Part shown: positions 8,404 to 17,663 of the stretch, one piece after another
Layout of the letters: every line of letters starts with the position of its first letter
How positions within the stretch are numbered: position 1 is the first letter of the stretch
The notes under the pieces: generated by a model
The model's database searches: none
Told to the model about the DNA's origin: nothing
What the model saw: the letters and a program-made list of their open reading frames with translations, nothing else
Assembly (NCBI GenBank): GCA_965216255.1
Contig: OZ244148.1
Coordinates: forward strand, 744,001-808,000
DNA: 64,000 nucleotides
DNA from: G965216255 sp965216255
GTDB lineage: Bacteria; Bacteroidota; Rhodothermia; Rhodothermales; Bin80
Direction: 5' to 3'
Translations under genes and position numbers: made by a program

Positions 8404-10571
8404 CCCAAGTTTACCATTGTGCTTCATAACAGGTTGTAAAGTAGAGACTTGAAAATTGTTCTGGCACAACAAATGGCCACCAAGTGAGGTTTTATGCCTT
8501 AGGTCATATGATCGTCTTGTGCATGGCCAAGGGCAGTGGATCGATGCACAAGGCATCGTAAATGGCCCTTAGTTCCATATCCGGCTGCGAGCTGGTGCGG
8601 ACATGGAGTGTGCGTGCGTCCTTGCGCTCGAAGATGCTGGTCGTGCGAACCTGACGCCGAAGGATCCTCCTGAGTGTCGTCCAGCTGAAGCGTAGTCCTT
8701 TCTGGCGCAGACGCGTACGAATCACCTGCACCAACTGGTAAGCCAGGACCGTGATGAATAGATGGCCCTCCGCGCGCCGGCCTGTGGAATGGTAGATCGG
8801 TCGCAGTCCGAGTTCCGACTTCAGGGACCGGAACACCGCTTCCAGATCGGTCAGCATCACATACGTGCGCCAGAGCTCTTCCGCGGTGAACTCCATCTCG
8901 TTGCTGCGCAGGCAATAGACGCCCGGATCGGTCATTATCGTGCCCGCTTTCGGCGTCTTTGTCCACGTGATAGACTGGGCCCGCTTGCCGTCCTCATCCG
9001 TCTCCACTTCTATCTCGTAATGCTGTCCGATGCCGCTGAAGCTCTGCTTCAATCGGCCGATACGTTCCCTTATGAGGTCGATGCGCTTTTGCGTCTTCGG
9101 CAGGGCAAGCCCCTCGGAAAGCTTGCCGAGGGCCTCCTCGAATCTTTCCGCTTTCTGCTTCACCTTGGCCTCTTCCATCGCCATGCGGGACCGGGATCGG
9201 CAACAGAGCCGTACCTCGTCGTCTGCCTCCTCCCGGTACACCTCGACGTCACTGCCCGAGGCCGTCTGAAGAGCCTCGGCCTGCTGCTCATCAAAATGCT
9301 TCCTGCGCTCTCTTGATACCACGATGTAGCGGTAGCCCTCCTCTCGCAGCCAGTCTATGCGGTCCTGTGTGGCAATGCCCCGATCCATCACCACACGTGC
9401 GTTCTTGGGCGTCTCCAGGGACTCCAGCATCTCCTTGAGCGTGGACGCTTCGTTTACGTTGCCCTTGAAGACTTGGCTACGACGCACGAACCCGCTGCCG
9501 TCCACTACAAGAGCCAGCGTGAGCAGCACGCAGTCACTGCGACGCTCCTTCGAGCGTCCGTACTTGGCCTTGTCGATGCTCTTGCCACTGCCTTCCAGGA
9601 AGCTGTTGGTCAGATCATAGAGCGCGATCGTGGGCTCCAGATCAAACAGGTCCAGCGCCCGTGCAAAGAGGTGGTCCTCTATGGCCTTGCGGTGTTTGTG
9701 CAGCATGTCGCTGGCCCGGTACAGCTGCATGTCGGCCATCTTCTGGAAGTTGCAGCCCAGAAACTCGTCCAGGCCACTGGCAGAGGCCAGCCAACGCTTC
9801 GTGGCATGTTCGCTGGCCGGCTCGGCCAGACGGCCTATGATGGAGCCCGTGGCTGCATGCCGGAGGCCTCGTGTGATGCCAAGCTTCTCGAAGAGCTCAT
9901 CCATGCCCAACTGCTCCATGGCCCAGAGCCCCACATGTTCTACACCCACCGTGCGGGGCCGGACCGTTTTGAGCGAGTGGACATCCACATGGTGCCATTC
10001 GCGCGGCGGCGTCTCGCCCTTGCCCTCGGTCACGGCTACCGCCTTGCGCGCACTCAAAAGTTCTGCAATGCGGTGGGCCTCCTCTTCCACAACGGCAGGA
10101 ACGCCCATGGGTACGAGTTCGAGCTGGCCCTTGAGCAGTGCCTCAATCCGGTTGCAGAGCGCACGCCAGTAGCGTTTGTCGATGCGGAAGTGGGCACCGA
10201 GATTGAGCAGGGTCTTCTGCCGGACCTTGCCCTCTATGCGTTCGCCGTGGCAGAGCCGAAAGGAATAGTAGCGTGTAGCGTTGTCGGTGGTATGGGTAAG
10301 CGATCGTCGGATATACATAGGGGGAAGATAGGGCTGGAAACCGTTGCCCGCAATAGGTATCAATATTTTATGGCACAACATTCGTATTTCAGTTTCTGTG
10401 AATTTCAAAAATGGTGCGTTGGTGGGATCTTGTGGGGCTCTGGTGGGGCCAAGCACCATAAATTCCGGTAAAACAGGCCTAAAGTGGGGGCTCATCCCTA
10501 AAAATCTCTCGAAATAAATAACTGCGATTATTGCCGACCTTCAAATTCAGCCGCCAAATGGTAAAGATGGG
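8404..10571 (-). mobile_element. IS1634-like insertion sequence, copy 1 (2168 bp)
   Basis: Ends are imperfect inverted repeats: CCCAAGTTTACCATT at the left and, read inwards on the other strand, CCCATCTTTACCATT at the right. The element is flanked by the 4-bp direct repeat CAAA (8400-8403 and 10572-10575). It holds one transposase gene on the minus strand. A second copy of identical length lies at 52604-54771 and differs by a small number of substitutions. It sits about 120 bp upstream of the protease gene at 10690 and may separate that gene from its native promoter. Confidence 0.92.
8504..10318 (-). CDS. IS1634-family (IS4-like DDE) transposase, copy 1
   Basis: 604 residues from the chosen start at M-Y-I-R-R; the frame stays open 177 bp further upstream almost to the IS end, but the extra residues do not look like the family start. 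Family hallmarks are the V-M-D-R-G-I-A-T block with the first catalytic aspartate, a long charged helical insert, and the C-terminal block L-E-A-V-F-R-S-L-K-S-E-L-G-L-R-P-I-Y-H with the catalytic glutamate region typical of IS1634. It catalyses cut-and-paste movement of the surrounding element. The frame is intact, so this copy could be active. Product is nearly identical to that at 52704-54518. Confidence 0.9.
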   Translation of the reverse strand: MYIRRSLTHTTDNATRYYSFRLCHGERIEGKVRQKTLLNLGAHFRIDKRYWRALCNRIEALLKGQLELVPMGVPAVVEEEAHRIAELLSARKAVAVTEGKGETPPREWHHVDVHSLKTVRPRTVGVEHVGLWAMEQLGMDELFEKLGITRGLRHAATGSIIGRLAEPASEHATKRWLASASGLDEFLGCNFQKMADMQLYRASDMLHKHRKAIEDHLFARALDLFDLEPTIALYDLTNSFLEGSGKSIDKAKYGRSKERRSDCVLLTLALVVDGSGFVRRSQVFKGNVNEASTLKEMLESLETPKNARVVMDRGIATQDRIDWLREEGYRYIVVSRERRKHFDEQQAEALQTASGSDVEVYREEADDEVRLCCRSRSRMAMEEAKVKQKAERFEEALGKLSEGLALPKTQKRIDLIRERIGRLKQSFSGIGQHYEIEVETDEDGKRAQSITWTKTPKAGTIMTDPGVYCLRSNEMEFTAEELWRTYVMLTDLEAVFRSLKSELGLRPIYHSTGRRAEGHLFITVLAYQLVQVIRTRLRQKGLRFSWTTLRRILRRQVRTTSIFERKDARTLHVRTSSQPDMELRAIYDALCIDPLPLAMHKTII

Positions 10572-10689
10572 CAAAGGGCAAACAGGCACCCTCCGCGCGT
10601 GCGCGGCGTATATTCCATGCTGTCCTCCAGAGCCGCTGCCCCCCTTGCACCGAATGCGCCTGCAGCATGCATCCTTCTGCCATCTCCGA

Positions 10690-13600
10690 ATGAGAGACCC
10701 TCCATCGGCATACGGACCCGGGGGCATCCTGTCCTTCACCAGGACGGCCCTTCTTTTGGTTGTAGCCATCATGGCGCCGGCGGCCCTGGCGCAGCAGGAG
10801 CCGGCGTTCGAGCCCGGCGTGGTCGTGGTCCAGTTCGATCCCGGCACCGCCACCCTGGAAGGGGCCGCCAAGACGGGACTGGCCGCCTTTGACCGCGCGG
10901 CGTCCCCGTTCGGGGTCACCTCCATCGAGCGTCCCTTTGCGTTCCTGGACCATGTGGAGCCCAAGCCGGAGACCGAGCGCAACCTGATGGCGTTGCGCCG
11001 CACCTACTACGTGCGCTACAGCGCGGACGAGGAGCCGCTGACTGTCGCGCGGACGCTCGCCCGCGCCGAGGGCGTCACCTATGCCGAACCGCTGCTGGTC
11101 AATCGCTTCCTAGGGCCCATGGCCCTGCCCGATGATTCGCTCTTCGGCGAACAGACGTATCTCGGGCACCTGCGCCTGCCCGAGGCCTGGGACGTCGTCC
11201 GGGCGGGCAGCACCCGCGGGGAAGAGGGCATGAGCGCCCCGCCCGTGGTGATCGCTATCGTGGACGGTGGCGGCGACTGGCGCCACGAGGACCTTGTCTC
11301 CAACGTGTGGACCAATCCCGGCGAGATACCCGGCAATGGCAGGGATGACGACGTGAACGGCTTCCGGGACGACGTGCATGGCGTCAACCTGGCCAACGAG
11401 GACGACAGCGACAACGACCCGACGGGGCTGCCCCAGACGCCCATCAGCGCGTGGCACGGCACGGCCGTGGCGGGCGCCGCAAGCGCGGCCACCGACAACG
11501 GCATCGGCATTGCCGGCGCGGCATGGAATGCCAAGGTGATGCACGTCAACGTGGGCTGCCCCGACCGGGAAACCGTCTGCCACGGCTACAGGGGCATCCT
11601 GTACGCCGCTTCCAACGGCGCCGATGTCATCAACGTCAGCTGGTCCGGGTCGCCGAGCCGCGAGCAGGAACTGAAGATGGTCACGGAAGCGCTGGACTTC
11701 GCCACCGCCCACGGCGCCCTGGTCGTGGCCGCGGCCGGCAACGGGGCAGAGGACATGGGCACGCGGTTCTTTCCCTCGTATCCGGCGGCCCATCCGCGCG
11801 TGTTGTCCGTGGGGGCGACGGAGCGCGATACGCGCCTGCTGGCGGCCTTCTCCAACTACGGCAAAGAGGTAAACGTCTATGCGCCCGGCGAAGGCATCGT
11901 CACGACGGCGCCGGATGACGGCTACAGCCGGTCGTTGGAGGGCACCTCCTTTGCGGCGCCCCTGGTAAGCGGCGTGGCCGCCCTCGTGAAGACCCGCTTT
12001 CCCCACCTGTCGGTGGACGCGCTGCGAGAGAAGGTGCGGCTGGCAAGCGACAACATGGATGCGGACAACCCGGGCCATGCCGGACGCCTCGGAATCGGCT
12101 TCGTCAATGCCGAAACAGCCGTGCAGCGGCACGCGCGTCCCGGCGTGCGCGTAACGGACTGGTCGTGGCAGGAGGCAAACGGCGACAGCGTGATCGCCCC
12201 CGGCGAAGAGGTCACCATCACGGCCACCGTCACCAATCACCTGGCGGATGCGGAGCAGCTCAGCATAGGGCTCTCGGCGTCCCGGCCGTACCCGTACTTG
12301 GACCTGTCACGGTCCGAACACGCCGTCGGTTACCTGGCAAGCGGCGCCTCCCGGACCGTCCGCCTGCGGTTTTCCGTCGGCGCGGACCCGCCCGCCAACG
12401 AGCGCATACGGCTCTTTGCGCACGTCACGCACGGTGCGTTCACCGATGAAGTCGACTACTTCACGCTGGCCATAAACCGGCGGCTCGACATCGTGCACGA
12501 GGCGCTGAGCGCACTGTATTTGGCTACCGACGGTGATACCTGGAAGTACAATTACGACTGGGACATCACCAGAGTGCCTACGCTGAGCGAACTGGGCAGA
12601 TGGAGAGGAGTCACGGTAAGGGATGGATGGCTGATTACGCTCAATTTGGAAAACAATAACCTGGCGGGGACGCTGCCGCTCGAACTGGGACACCTCACAG
12701 AAATCCAACAGCTGCGGCTTGGTTTCAATTTCAATGCACTAACAGGGCCCATACCCGCTGAGCTCGGTCAGCTCACCCAGTTACGGATGCTGTTGCTGGA
12801 AAGCAATGCCCTGACAGGAAAGATCCCGAAGGAACTGGGCAACCTCTCGCAGTTGCGATGGCTGTTTCTGTCCCATAATAATCTTTCCGGGGAGATTCCC
12901 GCCGAACTGGGAAACCTCTCGCGGCTGAGGTGGCTGCACCTCCACGGGAACAACCTTTCCGGAGAGATTCCCACCGAATTCGGAAACCTCTTACGGCTGG
13001 AAGTGCTGGCGCTGGGACAGAACAATCTGTCCGGACCCATACCGCCCGAACTCGGAAACCTCTCGCGACTGAGATCACTGGGACTCTTCTCCTTGACCAA
13101 TCTGTCCGGACCCATACCGCCCGAACTGGGAAACCTCGCACAGCTGAAACGGCTGTATCTGCACGAGAATGAGCTTTCGGGGCCCATTCCCGCCGAACTG
13201 GGAAACCTCTCGCGACTGGAACTGCTGAGCCTGTATGAGACCAATCTGTCCGGACCCATACCGCCCGAACTGGGGCAACTCGCACAGCTGCGAGAGCTGC
13301 TGCTGTCAAAGAACAACATCTCGGGGTCTATACCAAAGGAACTCGGCCGCCTGGCAAAGCTGCGCATCTTGTGGCTGTGGGATAATGCCCTGTCGGGGCC
13401 CATACCGCCCGAACTGGGAAACCTCTCTGAGCTGGGGTGGCTGAGGCTACAGTACAACGAGCTGTCCGGGCCCATTCCTCCCGAACTGGGACGGCTCGCG
13501 CGGCTGCGGGCGTTGACTGCGTTTGACAACGAGCTGTCCGGGCCCATTCCTCCCGAACTCGGAAACTTGCCTGAACTGCAGGAGCTGGCTCTGCAAAGCA

Positions 13601-14910
13601 ACAATCTGTCCGGGCCCATTCCTCCCGAACTCGGAAAACTCGCTCAACTGGAACGCCTGAGACTGGAAAGCAACAATCTGTCGGGGCCCATACCTCCCGA
13701 ACTCGGAAAACTCGCTCAGCTGAAAAGCCTGACGCTGCAAAGCAACAATCTGTCCGGGCCTATTCCCGCCGAACTCGGAAACCTCGCTCATCTGAGCTGG
13801 GTGGAGATGTACGAGAACGGCCTGTCGGGGCCCATTCCGCCCGAACTCGGAAAACTCTCCGAACTGCGACGGCTGAAACTGGGACACAACGAGCTGTCGG
13901 GGGCCATACCCGCCGAACTGGGACAGCTCGTAAATCTGCAGAATCTGTCCCTGGCGGACAATGCGCTGTCGGGGGCCATACCTCCTGAACTGGGAAACCT
14001 CGCAAAGCTGGAACACCTGAGACTGGAAAGCAACAATCTGTCGGGGGCCATACCTCCTGAACTGGGAAACCTCGCAAAGCTGCAAGTGCTGAGCCTGAAA
14101 AACAATGCGCTGTCCGGACCCGTACCGCCTGAACTGGGGAACCTCTCCGAGCTGGTATGGCTGGCTCTGAACGGCAATGAGCTTACCGGCAAGCTGCCCA
14201 GAAGCCTCATGCAGCTGACAAACCTGAACGGATTACACTTTCACGGCCAAGCCCTTTGCGCCCCGCAGGACGAGGCGTTCCAGGCGTGGCTTCGCGGCAA
14301 GACGGACGTGGACAGCCCCACCTGCACGGGCGTGTACTTCGCAGAGGACATCCCGGACCAGAGTTTCACCCGCGACGAGGCCGTCGCGCCGCTGGTTTTT
14401 CCCGAGGCAGCCGGTGGCAGCGAACCCTATGCCTACAGCCTGAGGCCCACGCTGCCGGCGGGACTTATCTTCGACGACTCAACCCGCACCATCAGTGGCA
14501 CGCCCACCGAACTGCTGGCCAGGACCGCGTACACCTACGCCGCCACCGATGCCGACGGCCTCGCGGACAGCCTCACCTTTGCCATCGAAGTCCTCTCGCC
14601 CTTGCACATCCTCGGCGCAGGGGACATCCCCTCCGAATTCGCCGTGCACGGCAACCATCCCAATCCCTTCCGCCATGTCACCCGCCTGGCATTCGACCTG
14701 CCCTGGCCTGCCCGGGTAACGGTGGAAGTGCTGGACCTGACGGGCAGGCGCGTGCTCATGCTGCCGGAAGAAGCCCTTGCCGCGGGGCGGAGCAGGACGA
14801 TCGAGGTGACCGGATCCGCCCTCTCCTCGGGGCTGTATTTCTACCGCCTCGTCGCAGCATCGCCCAAAGGCACGTCGGTGCACGCAGGGCGCTTCGTACG
14901 CGTCCGGTAA
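10690..14910 (+). CDS. Secreted subtilisin-like (S8) protease with plant-type LRRs and type IX sorting domain
   Basis: 1406 residues. The start was chosen at the ATG giving a clear signal peptide (hydrophobic T-A-L-L-L-V-V-A-I-M-A-P-A-A-L-A-Q); an in-frame extension upstream would begin inside the IS element. The S8 catalytic triad is complete: Asp192 in I-V-D-G-G-G-D, His256 in W-H-G-T-A-V-A-G, Ser420 in E-G-T-S-F-A-A-P. A beta-sandwich domain follows. Residues of about 630-1185 are some 21 leucine-rich repeats of 24 residues, of the L-S-G-P-I-P-P-E-L-G-N-L type common in plant receptor proteins. A putative-Ig (He_PIG) domain comes next, and residues of about 1317-1406 form an N-H-P-N-P-F...G-L-Y-F-Y-R FlgD-like/type IX C-terminal sorting domain. 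It is thus likely exported by the T9SS and held at or released from the cell surface, degrading or binding external protein. Confidence 0.9.
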   Translation: MRDPPSAYGPGGILSFTRTALLLVVAIMAPAALAQQEPAFEPGVVVVQFDPGTATLEGAAKTGLAAFDRAASPFGVTSIERPFAFLDHVEPKPETERNLMALRRTYYVRYSADEEPLTVARTLARAEGVTYAEPLLVNRFLGPMALPDDSLFGEQTYLGHLRLPEAWDVVRAGSTRGEEGMSAPPVVIAIVDGGGDWRHEDLVSNVWTNPGEIPGNGRDDDVNGFRDDVHGVNLANEDDSDNDPTGLPQTPISAWHGTAVAGAASAATDNGIGIAGAAWNAKVMHVNVGCPDRETVCHGYRGILYAASNGADVINVSWSGSPSREQELKMVTEALDFATAHGALVVAAAGNGAEDMGTRFFPSYPAAHPRVLSVGATERDTRLLAAFSNYGKEVNVYAPGEGIVTTAPDDGYSRSLEGTSFAAPLVSGVAALVKTRFPHLSVDALREKVRLASDNMDADNPGHAGRLGIGFVNAETAVQRHARPGVRVTDWSWQEANGDSVIAPGEEVTITATVTNHLADAEQLSIGLSASRPYPYLDLSRSEHAVGYLASGASRTVRLRFSVGADPPANERIRLFAHVTHGAFTDEVDYFTLAINRRLDIVHEALSALYLATDGDTWKYNYDWDITRVPTLSELGRWRGVTVRDGWLITLNLENNNLAGTLPLELGHLTEIQQLRLGFNFNALTGPIPAELGQLTQLRMLLLESNALTGKIPKELGNLSQLRWLFLSHNNLSGEIPAELGNLSRLRWLHLHGNNLSGEIPTEFGNLLRLEVLALGQNNLSGPIPPELGNLSRLRSLGLFSLTNLSGPIPPELGNLAQLKRLYLHENELSGPIPAELGNLSRLELLSLYETNLSGPIPPELGQLAQLRELLLSKNNISGSIPKELGRLAKLRILWLWDNALSGPIPPELGNLSELGWLRLQYNELSGPIPPELGRLARLRALTAFDNELSGPIPPELGNLPELQELALQSNNLSGPIPPELGKLAQLERLRLESNNLSGPIPPELGKLAQLKSLTLQSNNLSGPIPAELGNLAHLSWVEMYENGLSGPIPPELGKLSELRRLKLGHNELSGAIPAELGQLVNLQNLSLADNALSGAIPPELGNLAKLEHLRLESNNLSGAIPPELGNLAKLQVLSLKNNALSGPVPPELGNLSELVWLALNGNELTGKLPRSLMQLTNLNGLHFHGQALCAPQDEAFQAWLRGKTDVDSPTCTGVYFAEDIPDQSFTRDEAVAPLVFPEAAGGSEPYAYSLRPTLPAGLIFDDSTRTISGTPTELLARTAYTYAATDADGLADSLTFAIEVLSPLHILGAGDIPSEFAVHGNHPNPFRHVTRLAFDLPWPARVTVEVLDLTGRRVLMLPEEALAAGRSRTIEVTGSALSSGLYFYRLVAASPKGTSVHAGRFVRVR

Positions 14911-15035
14911 GGCGATCGGGATAGGTGGGGGCCTCACGGCCCCCACCCCCCCACACCACCGTGCGTACGGGTCCGTACACGGCGGTTCAATGGACTTGAG
15001 CAAACCGACTTGGGTGCCAGGGCCACCAGGCCGCT

Positions 15036-15167
15036 ACGTGCCGGGAGTTCGGATTCGGGTTGCGCCGTGCAAACTTCGGTCCCTTCCCCACGGGCACCGC
15101 CGGATTCACCGGGGCTGTCCCACGCAAAAGGCAGCGTTAGCTGGATTTTCTGCCGCATTGCTCGCAT
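15036..15167 (-). pseudogene. N-terminal stub of group II intron reverse transcriptase
   Basis: The minus-strand frame begins M-R-A-M-R-Q-K-I-Q-L-T-L-P-F-A and continues with G-E-G-T-E-V, the usual opening of one class of bacterial intron-encoded proteins. It stops after about 44 codons, and the ribozyme domain V region follows within 100 bases. The fingers, palm, thumb and maturase domains are all missing, so this is the edge of an internal deletion. Confidence 0.65.
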
Positions 15168-15230
15168 GAGCTTGCCGTCCTACTACCCCTGTCCATTGTT
15201 CGGGCCTTCGTCGGCTAAGCCGACTACTAT

Positions 15231-16730
15231 GCCCTGGTATAGTAGGATACTATTTCAAGTGAAGATTACATGAAGAGTTTTGGCTTGACCTCTGGAGAAG
15301 CGACCGGGCGGCTTCGACGGCTAATCAATCTGGTATTCGCGTGCTAAGCCCCGAAGGACCATAACGCATGATTTCGGTTTCGACGGGAGCTGCCACTATC
15401 TCTGAACGCGCGCTCACCAGCAAGAGAGCTGGCTATCGCAAGGGCATATCGTGGGTTCTCCTTACCGTGCCCGATCGCTTCTCCATAGGCCATTTCTTTG
15501 GTTACAAGATACGAGTCAGGCGGCCTTCGGCAACGGCGAGCCCGTGTGCATACGCAACGCCTCCCAGAGAAAGCCCACCAGTTCACGCGCCACCGCCGTG
15601 TTGGCCACGCATCGCGACTTCGTCTGACTCAGTTTGCGGAATCTCTTGTACAGCCGGCACTGGGCCTTCCATGCCAGTAGAACGACCGCGGCCGAGACGC
15701 CCTGCTGCCGTTCGCGTAGCACTTTACTGCACCGCGGCGGGACTGCATACTTCCATGCTGTAGATACCAGTGCCTTCCGCACGTGCGTATTACCCGTCTT
15801 CGTGATGGAACCGCGTTGCGTGTGATCTGCCGAGCTGTACTCGCTCGGCACCAGACCCAGAAATGCCATCAACTGGCGCGGATGCGCGAAGCGACGGATA
15901 TCTCCCAACTCGCACACCAGCGTCATGGCCGTCACAAAGCCTATGCCCCGGAAGGCCATCAGCACCCCCACGGGCTCTCTGTAGCGGTCCTTTTCGGCCT
16001 CCTCTGCCAGTTGCTGTTCCAGTCTGTGCACTTCCTGCTCCACATACGTCAGATTGTGCAGATACGTCTGCAGCGTGACCTGGTCCACCGCCCTTGCCGG
16101 CAAGGCACGAATCCACTTCCAATGGGCCTTCGTCCAGTTTGTGGCACCGGTGTACTGAAAGCCCCTGGTCTGAATGAAAGACAGGATCCGCTGCTTGGTG
16201 CGCGTGATAGACTCCACCAGGTCAGCGCGGCAGCGCAAAAGGGACCGGGCTGCTTCCTGCTCCTCTTCCGGTACGCACACCGGCGTCAGTAGCCCTTTGG
16301 CATACAACGTGGCCAGCTTCATCGCATCCCGTCGATCAGTCTTGATACGCTCGCCCGGTCGACGCGGAATGGATGAGGGGGCGATCACGTCGCAGTGCAC
16401 GCCCTGCACCTGCAGCGCACGCTGCAGGCCGAATCCGCAGGACGACGCTTCGTAGCAGCAACGAACCTCGCCGTAGCGCCTCTGTAACTTCTGCACATAC
16501 GTGCGGATTCTCGGCATGTCGTGCGGCAACTGCCGCTCGTCAATTACCTCGCCCGTGCTGTCGTCGTACACGCAAAGCGCAATGGTCTTCTTGTGCACGT
16601 CCATGCCGACAACCAGCGAGGAGGCCGAAGTGAATGTTGGGGTGTATCTTTGCATGAGGCTGTTCCGGTTTGGGTGAATGTGGTGAACGAGCTAATGTAG
16701 CTCGCCCAGCCGGAGCAGTCCTACTATAAG
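15231..16730 (-). mobile_element. IS110-family element, IS1111-like
   Basis: One DEDD transposase on the minus strand is bracketed by 10-bp inverted repeats TATAGTAGGA (15238-15247) and its complement (16719-16728). Subterminal repeats and a long non-coding stretch on the 3' side of the gene (15231-15515, 285 bp, against ~75 bp on the 5' side) are features of the IS1111 subgroup, where the bridge RNA lies 3' of the transposase. Exact ends are uncertain by a few bases because this family makes no ordinary target duplication. It sits inside the group II intron remnant. Confidence 0.75.
15516..16655 (-). CDS. IS110-family transposase (DEDD)
   Basis: 379 residues. The N-terminal RuvC-like domain has G-M-D-V-H-K-K-T-I-A with the first Asp, a Glu in C-C-Y-E-A-S, and the K-T-D-R-R-D-A-M-K-L-A block with the last two acidic residues. 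The C-terminal Transposase_20 domain has the helix-hairpin-helix F-R-G-I-G-F-V-T-A and the R-G-S-I-T-K-T-G-N motif carrying the conserved serine. Length and order are normal for IS110/IS1111. It recombines the element in a bridge-RNA-guided reaction in known family members. The frame is intact. Confidence 0.93.
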   Translation of the reverse strand: MQRYTPTFTSASSLVVGMDVHKKTIALCVYDDSTGEVIDERQLPHDMPRIRTYVQKLQRRYGEVRCCYEASSCGFGLQRALQVQGVHCDVIAPSSIPRRPGERIKTDRRDAMKLATLYAKGLLTPVCVPEEEQEAARSLLRCRADLVESITRTKQRILSFIQTRGFQYTGATNWTKAHWKWIRALPARAVDQVTLQTYLHNLTYVEQEVHRLEQQLAEEAEKDRYREPVGVLMAFRGIGFVTAMTLVCELGDIRRFAHPRQLMAFLGLVPSEYSSADHTQRGSITKTGNTHVRKALVSTAWKYAVPPRCSKVLRERQQGVSAAVVLLAWKAQCRLYKRFRKLSQTKSRCVANTAVARELVGFLWEALRMHTGSPLPKAA

Positions 16731-17073
16731 ATCTCTGCTGACTTCTGCGTTGCGGTCACGTGCCTTACGACACGTTCAGTCCGGCTTGGCCGGACACAAC
16801 GCAGATCTCCCAGGGTAAGACCAACCGCCTTCCCCGCACACCTGCCGAATCTACCACCCCGACGCATAGATGACGCGGACTTTGCGATAACCGGCTCGCT
16901 CGTCCGATCGGGTAGGCCTCGTATTCGGTTCTTGTTCATCAGGTCGCGGGTTTGCTACACGCTTCCTTCAGACCCCGCCTCACGACGACGCCCTTGCGCT
17001 TCGCTAATCCTTCGCCGCCATCTGGCTGGATAGAGGACTTGCACCTCCAAGCTGTTGATCATGCCTGGCACAC

Positions 17074-17303
17074 CGGCAGGTCCGCTTCTCGCGGCCTTCG
17101 TCGCACTGGGATGCGTCCGGACGTGATTTACCCCGCCAGGTGGGCATTTCAGGGGCGTTGTTTTGGCCGCTTGCGCTGCATTCCGGTCCGATTTTGTCAC
17201 TTATGGGCGGTTTCAGGCGCATGTGTGCGGCCGCCCGCACACATAGGCGCCCCTGCCGGACCCGGCCCTCTCCGGCCCTCTGCACATACGCAGCAGCCGC
17301 GTG
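17074..17303. other. Non-coding flank with a dispersed repeat
   Basis: No gene recognised. Bases of about 17090-17135 (CTCGCGGCCTTCGTCGCAC...GATGCGTCC) resemble stretches at about 46630-46690 and 49520-49580, so this is part of a small intergenic repeat family. This stretch is also the 5' exon side of the group II intron remnant. Confidence 0.4.
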
Positions 17304-17333
17304 AATGCAACATAAAGATCAGTATGTTGCATT
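17304..17333. repeat. Perfect palindrome, 11-bp arms with 8-bp spacer
   Basis: AATGCAACATA, then AAGATCAG, then TATGTTGCATT. The same arms with a different 8-bp spacer recur at 25554-25580, and a degenerate half at about 47101-47120. The geometry fits a core site for a tyrosine recombinase or an operator. There is no T-run, so a terminator is less likely. Confidence 0.7.
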
Positions 17334-17663
17334 GGCCCAAAGGCGCTGATTACAGGTGAAGCGAATTGGGCTCAGTGCGGCGCCTTTCTATCCCGATCAA
17401 CAGCCCGGTGGTAAGCTGCTCCGCCGTACCACTGCCTAGGCCACTCCCCGGCCAGCAGTCACGTCTCATTCGACACAGCCAAGGTAGCCAGCACCCTGTA
17501 CTTCACCGGACGGATACCTTCTACTTGGTACTCTAGATGAAGGTGGCTTGGCAGGATAGAGGCGGATTGATACCTTACGGGCTTGATTCGCTCACTTACG
17601 GGTCACTGGAGGCTTATCGTCCCGAGTATCCAGAACCGTCATTGCCCAGTTGTAGATGTTGGT
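17334..17663. other. Leader region of the ATPase gene with an IS66-like end
   Basis: Bases 17495-17517 (CCTGTACTTCACCGGACGG) match the right terminal repeat region of the IS66 element at 58470-58497, so a scrap of another IS66 copy is left here. No gene was recognised, and no convincing promoter or ribosome site could be fixed. Confidence 0.4.

Larger units (their letters stand above)
14915..17073 (-). mobile_element. Group II intron remnant, reverse transcriptase deleted, interrupted by IS110-family element
   Basis: On the minus strand the 5' end starts at 17073 with GTGTGCCAGGC, followed by the GGAGGTGCAAGTCC block typical of bacterial group II introns. The 3' part has a domain-V-like hairpin (14951-14988, pairing GCCGTGTACG with CGTACGCACGG) and ends with ...CTATCCCGAT at 14915, directly behind the protease stop codon. 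Only the first ~45 codons of the intron-encoded protein remain (15036-15167). An IS110/IS1111 element (about 15231-16730) sits in the ribozyme 5' part. The intron cannot encode its own maturase; splicing would need help in trans from another intron such as that at 30539-32504. Confidence 0.75.

Noticed and set aside
9473..10471. Long plus-strand frame across the IS1634-like transposase (also at 53544-54701)
   Set aside because: Antisense shadow of the transposase, repeated in both copies; no domain.
12650..14200. The LRR block as eukaryotic contamination
   Set aside because: It is fused in frame to a bacterial signal peptide, S8 protease and T9SS domain, without introns.
15224..15245. CTACTAT-N8-ATAGTAG as another recombinase site of the 7-8-7 type
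   Set aside because: Better explained by the IS110 subterminal repeat abutting a target of similar sequence.
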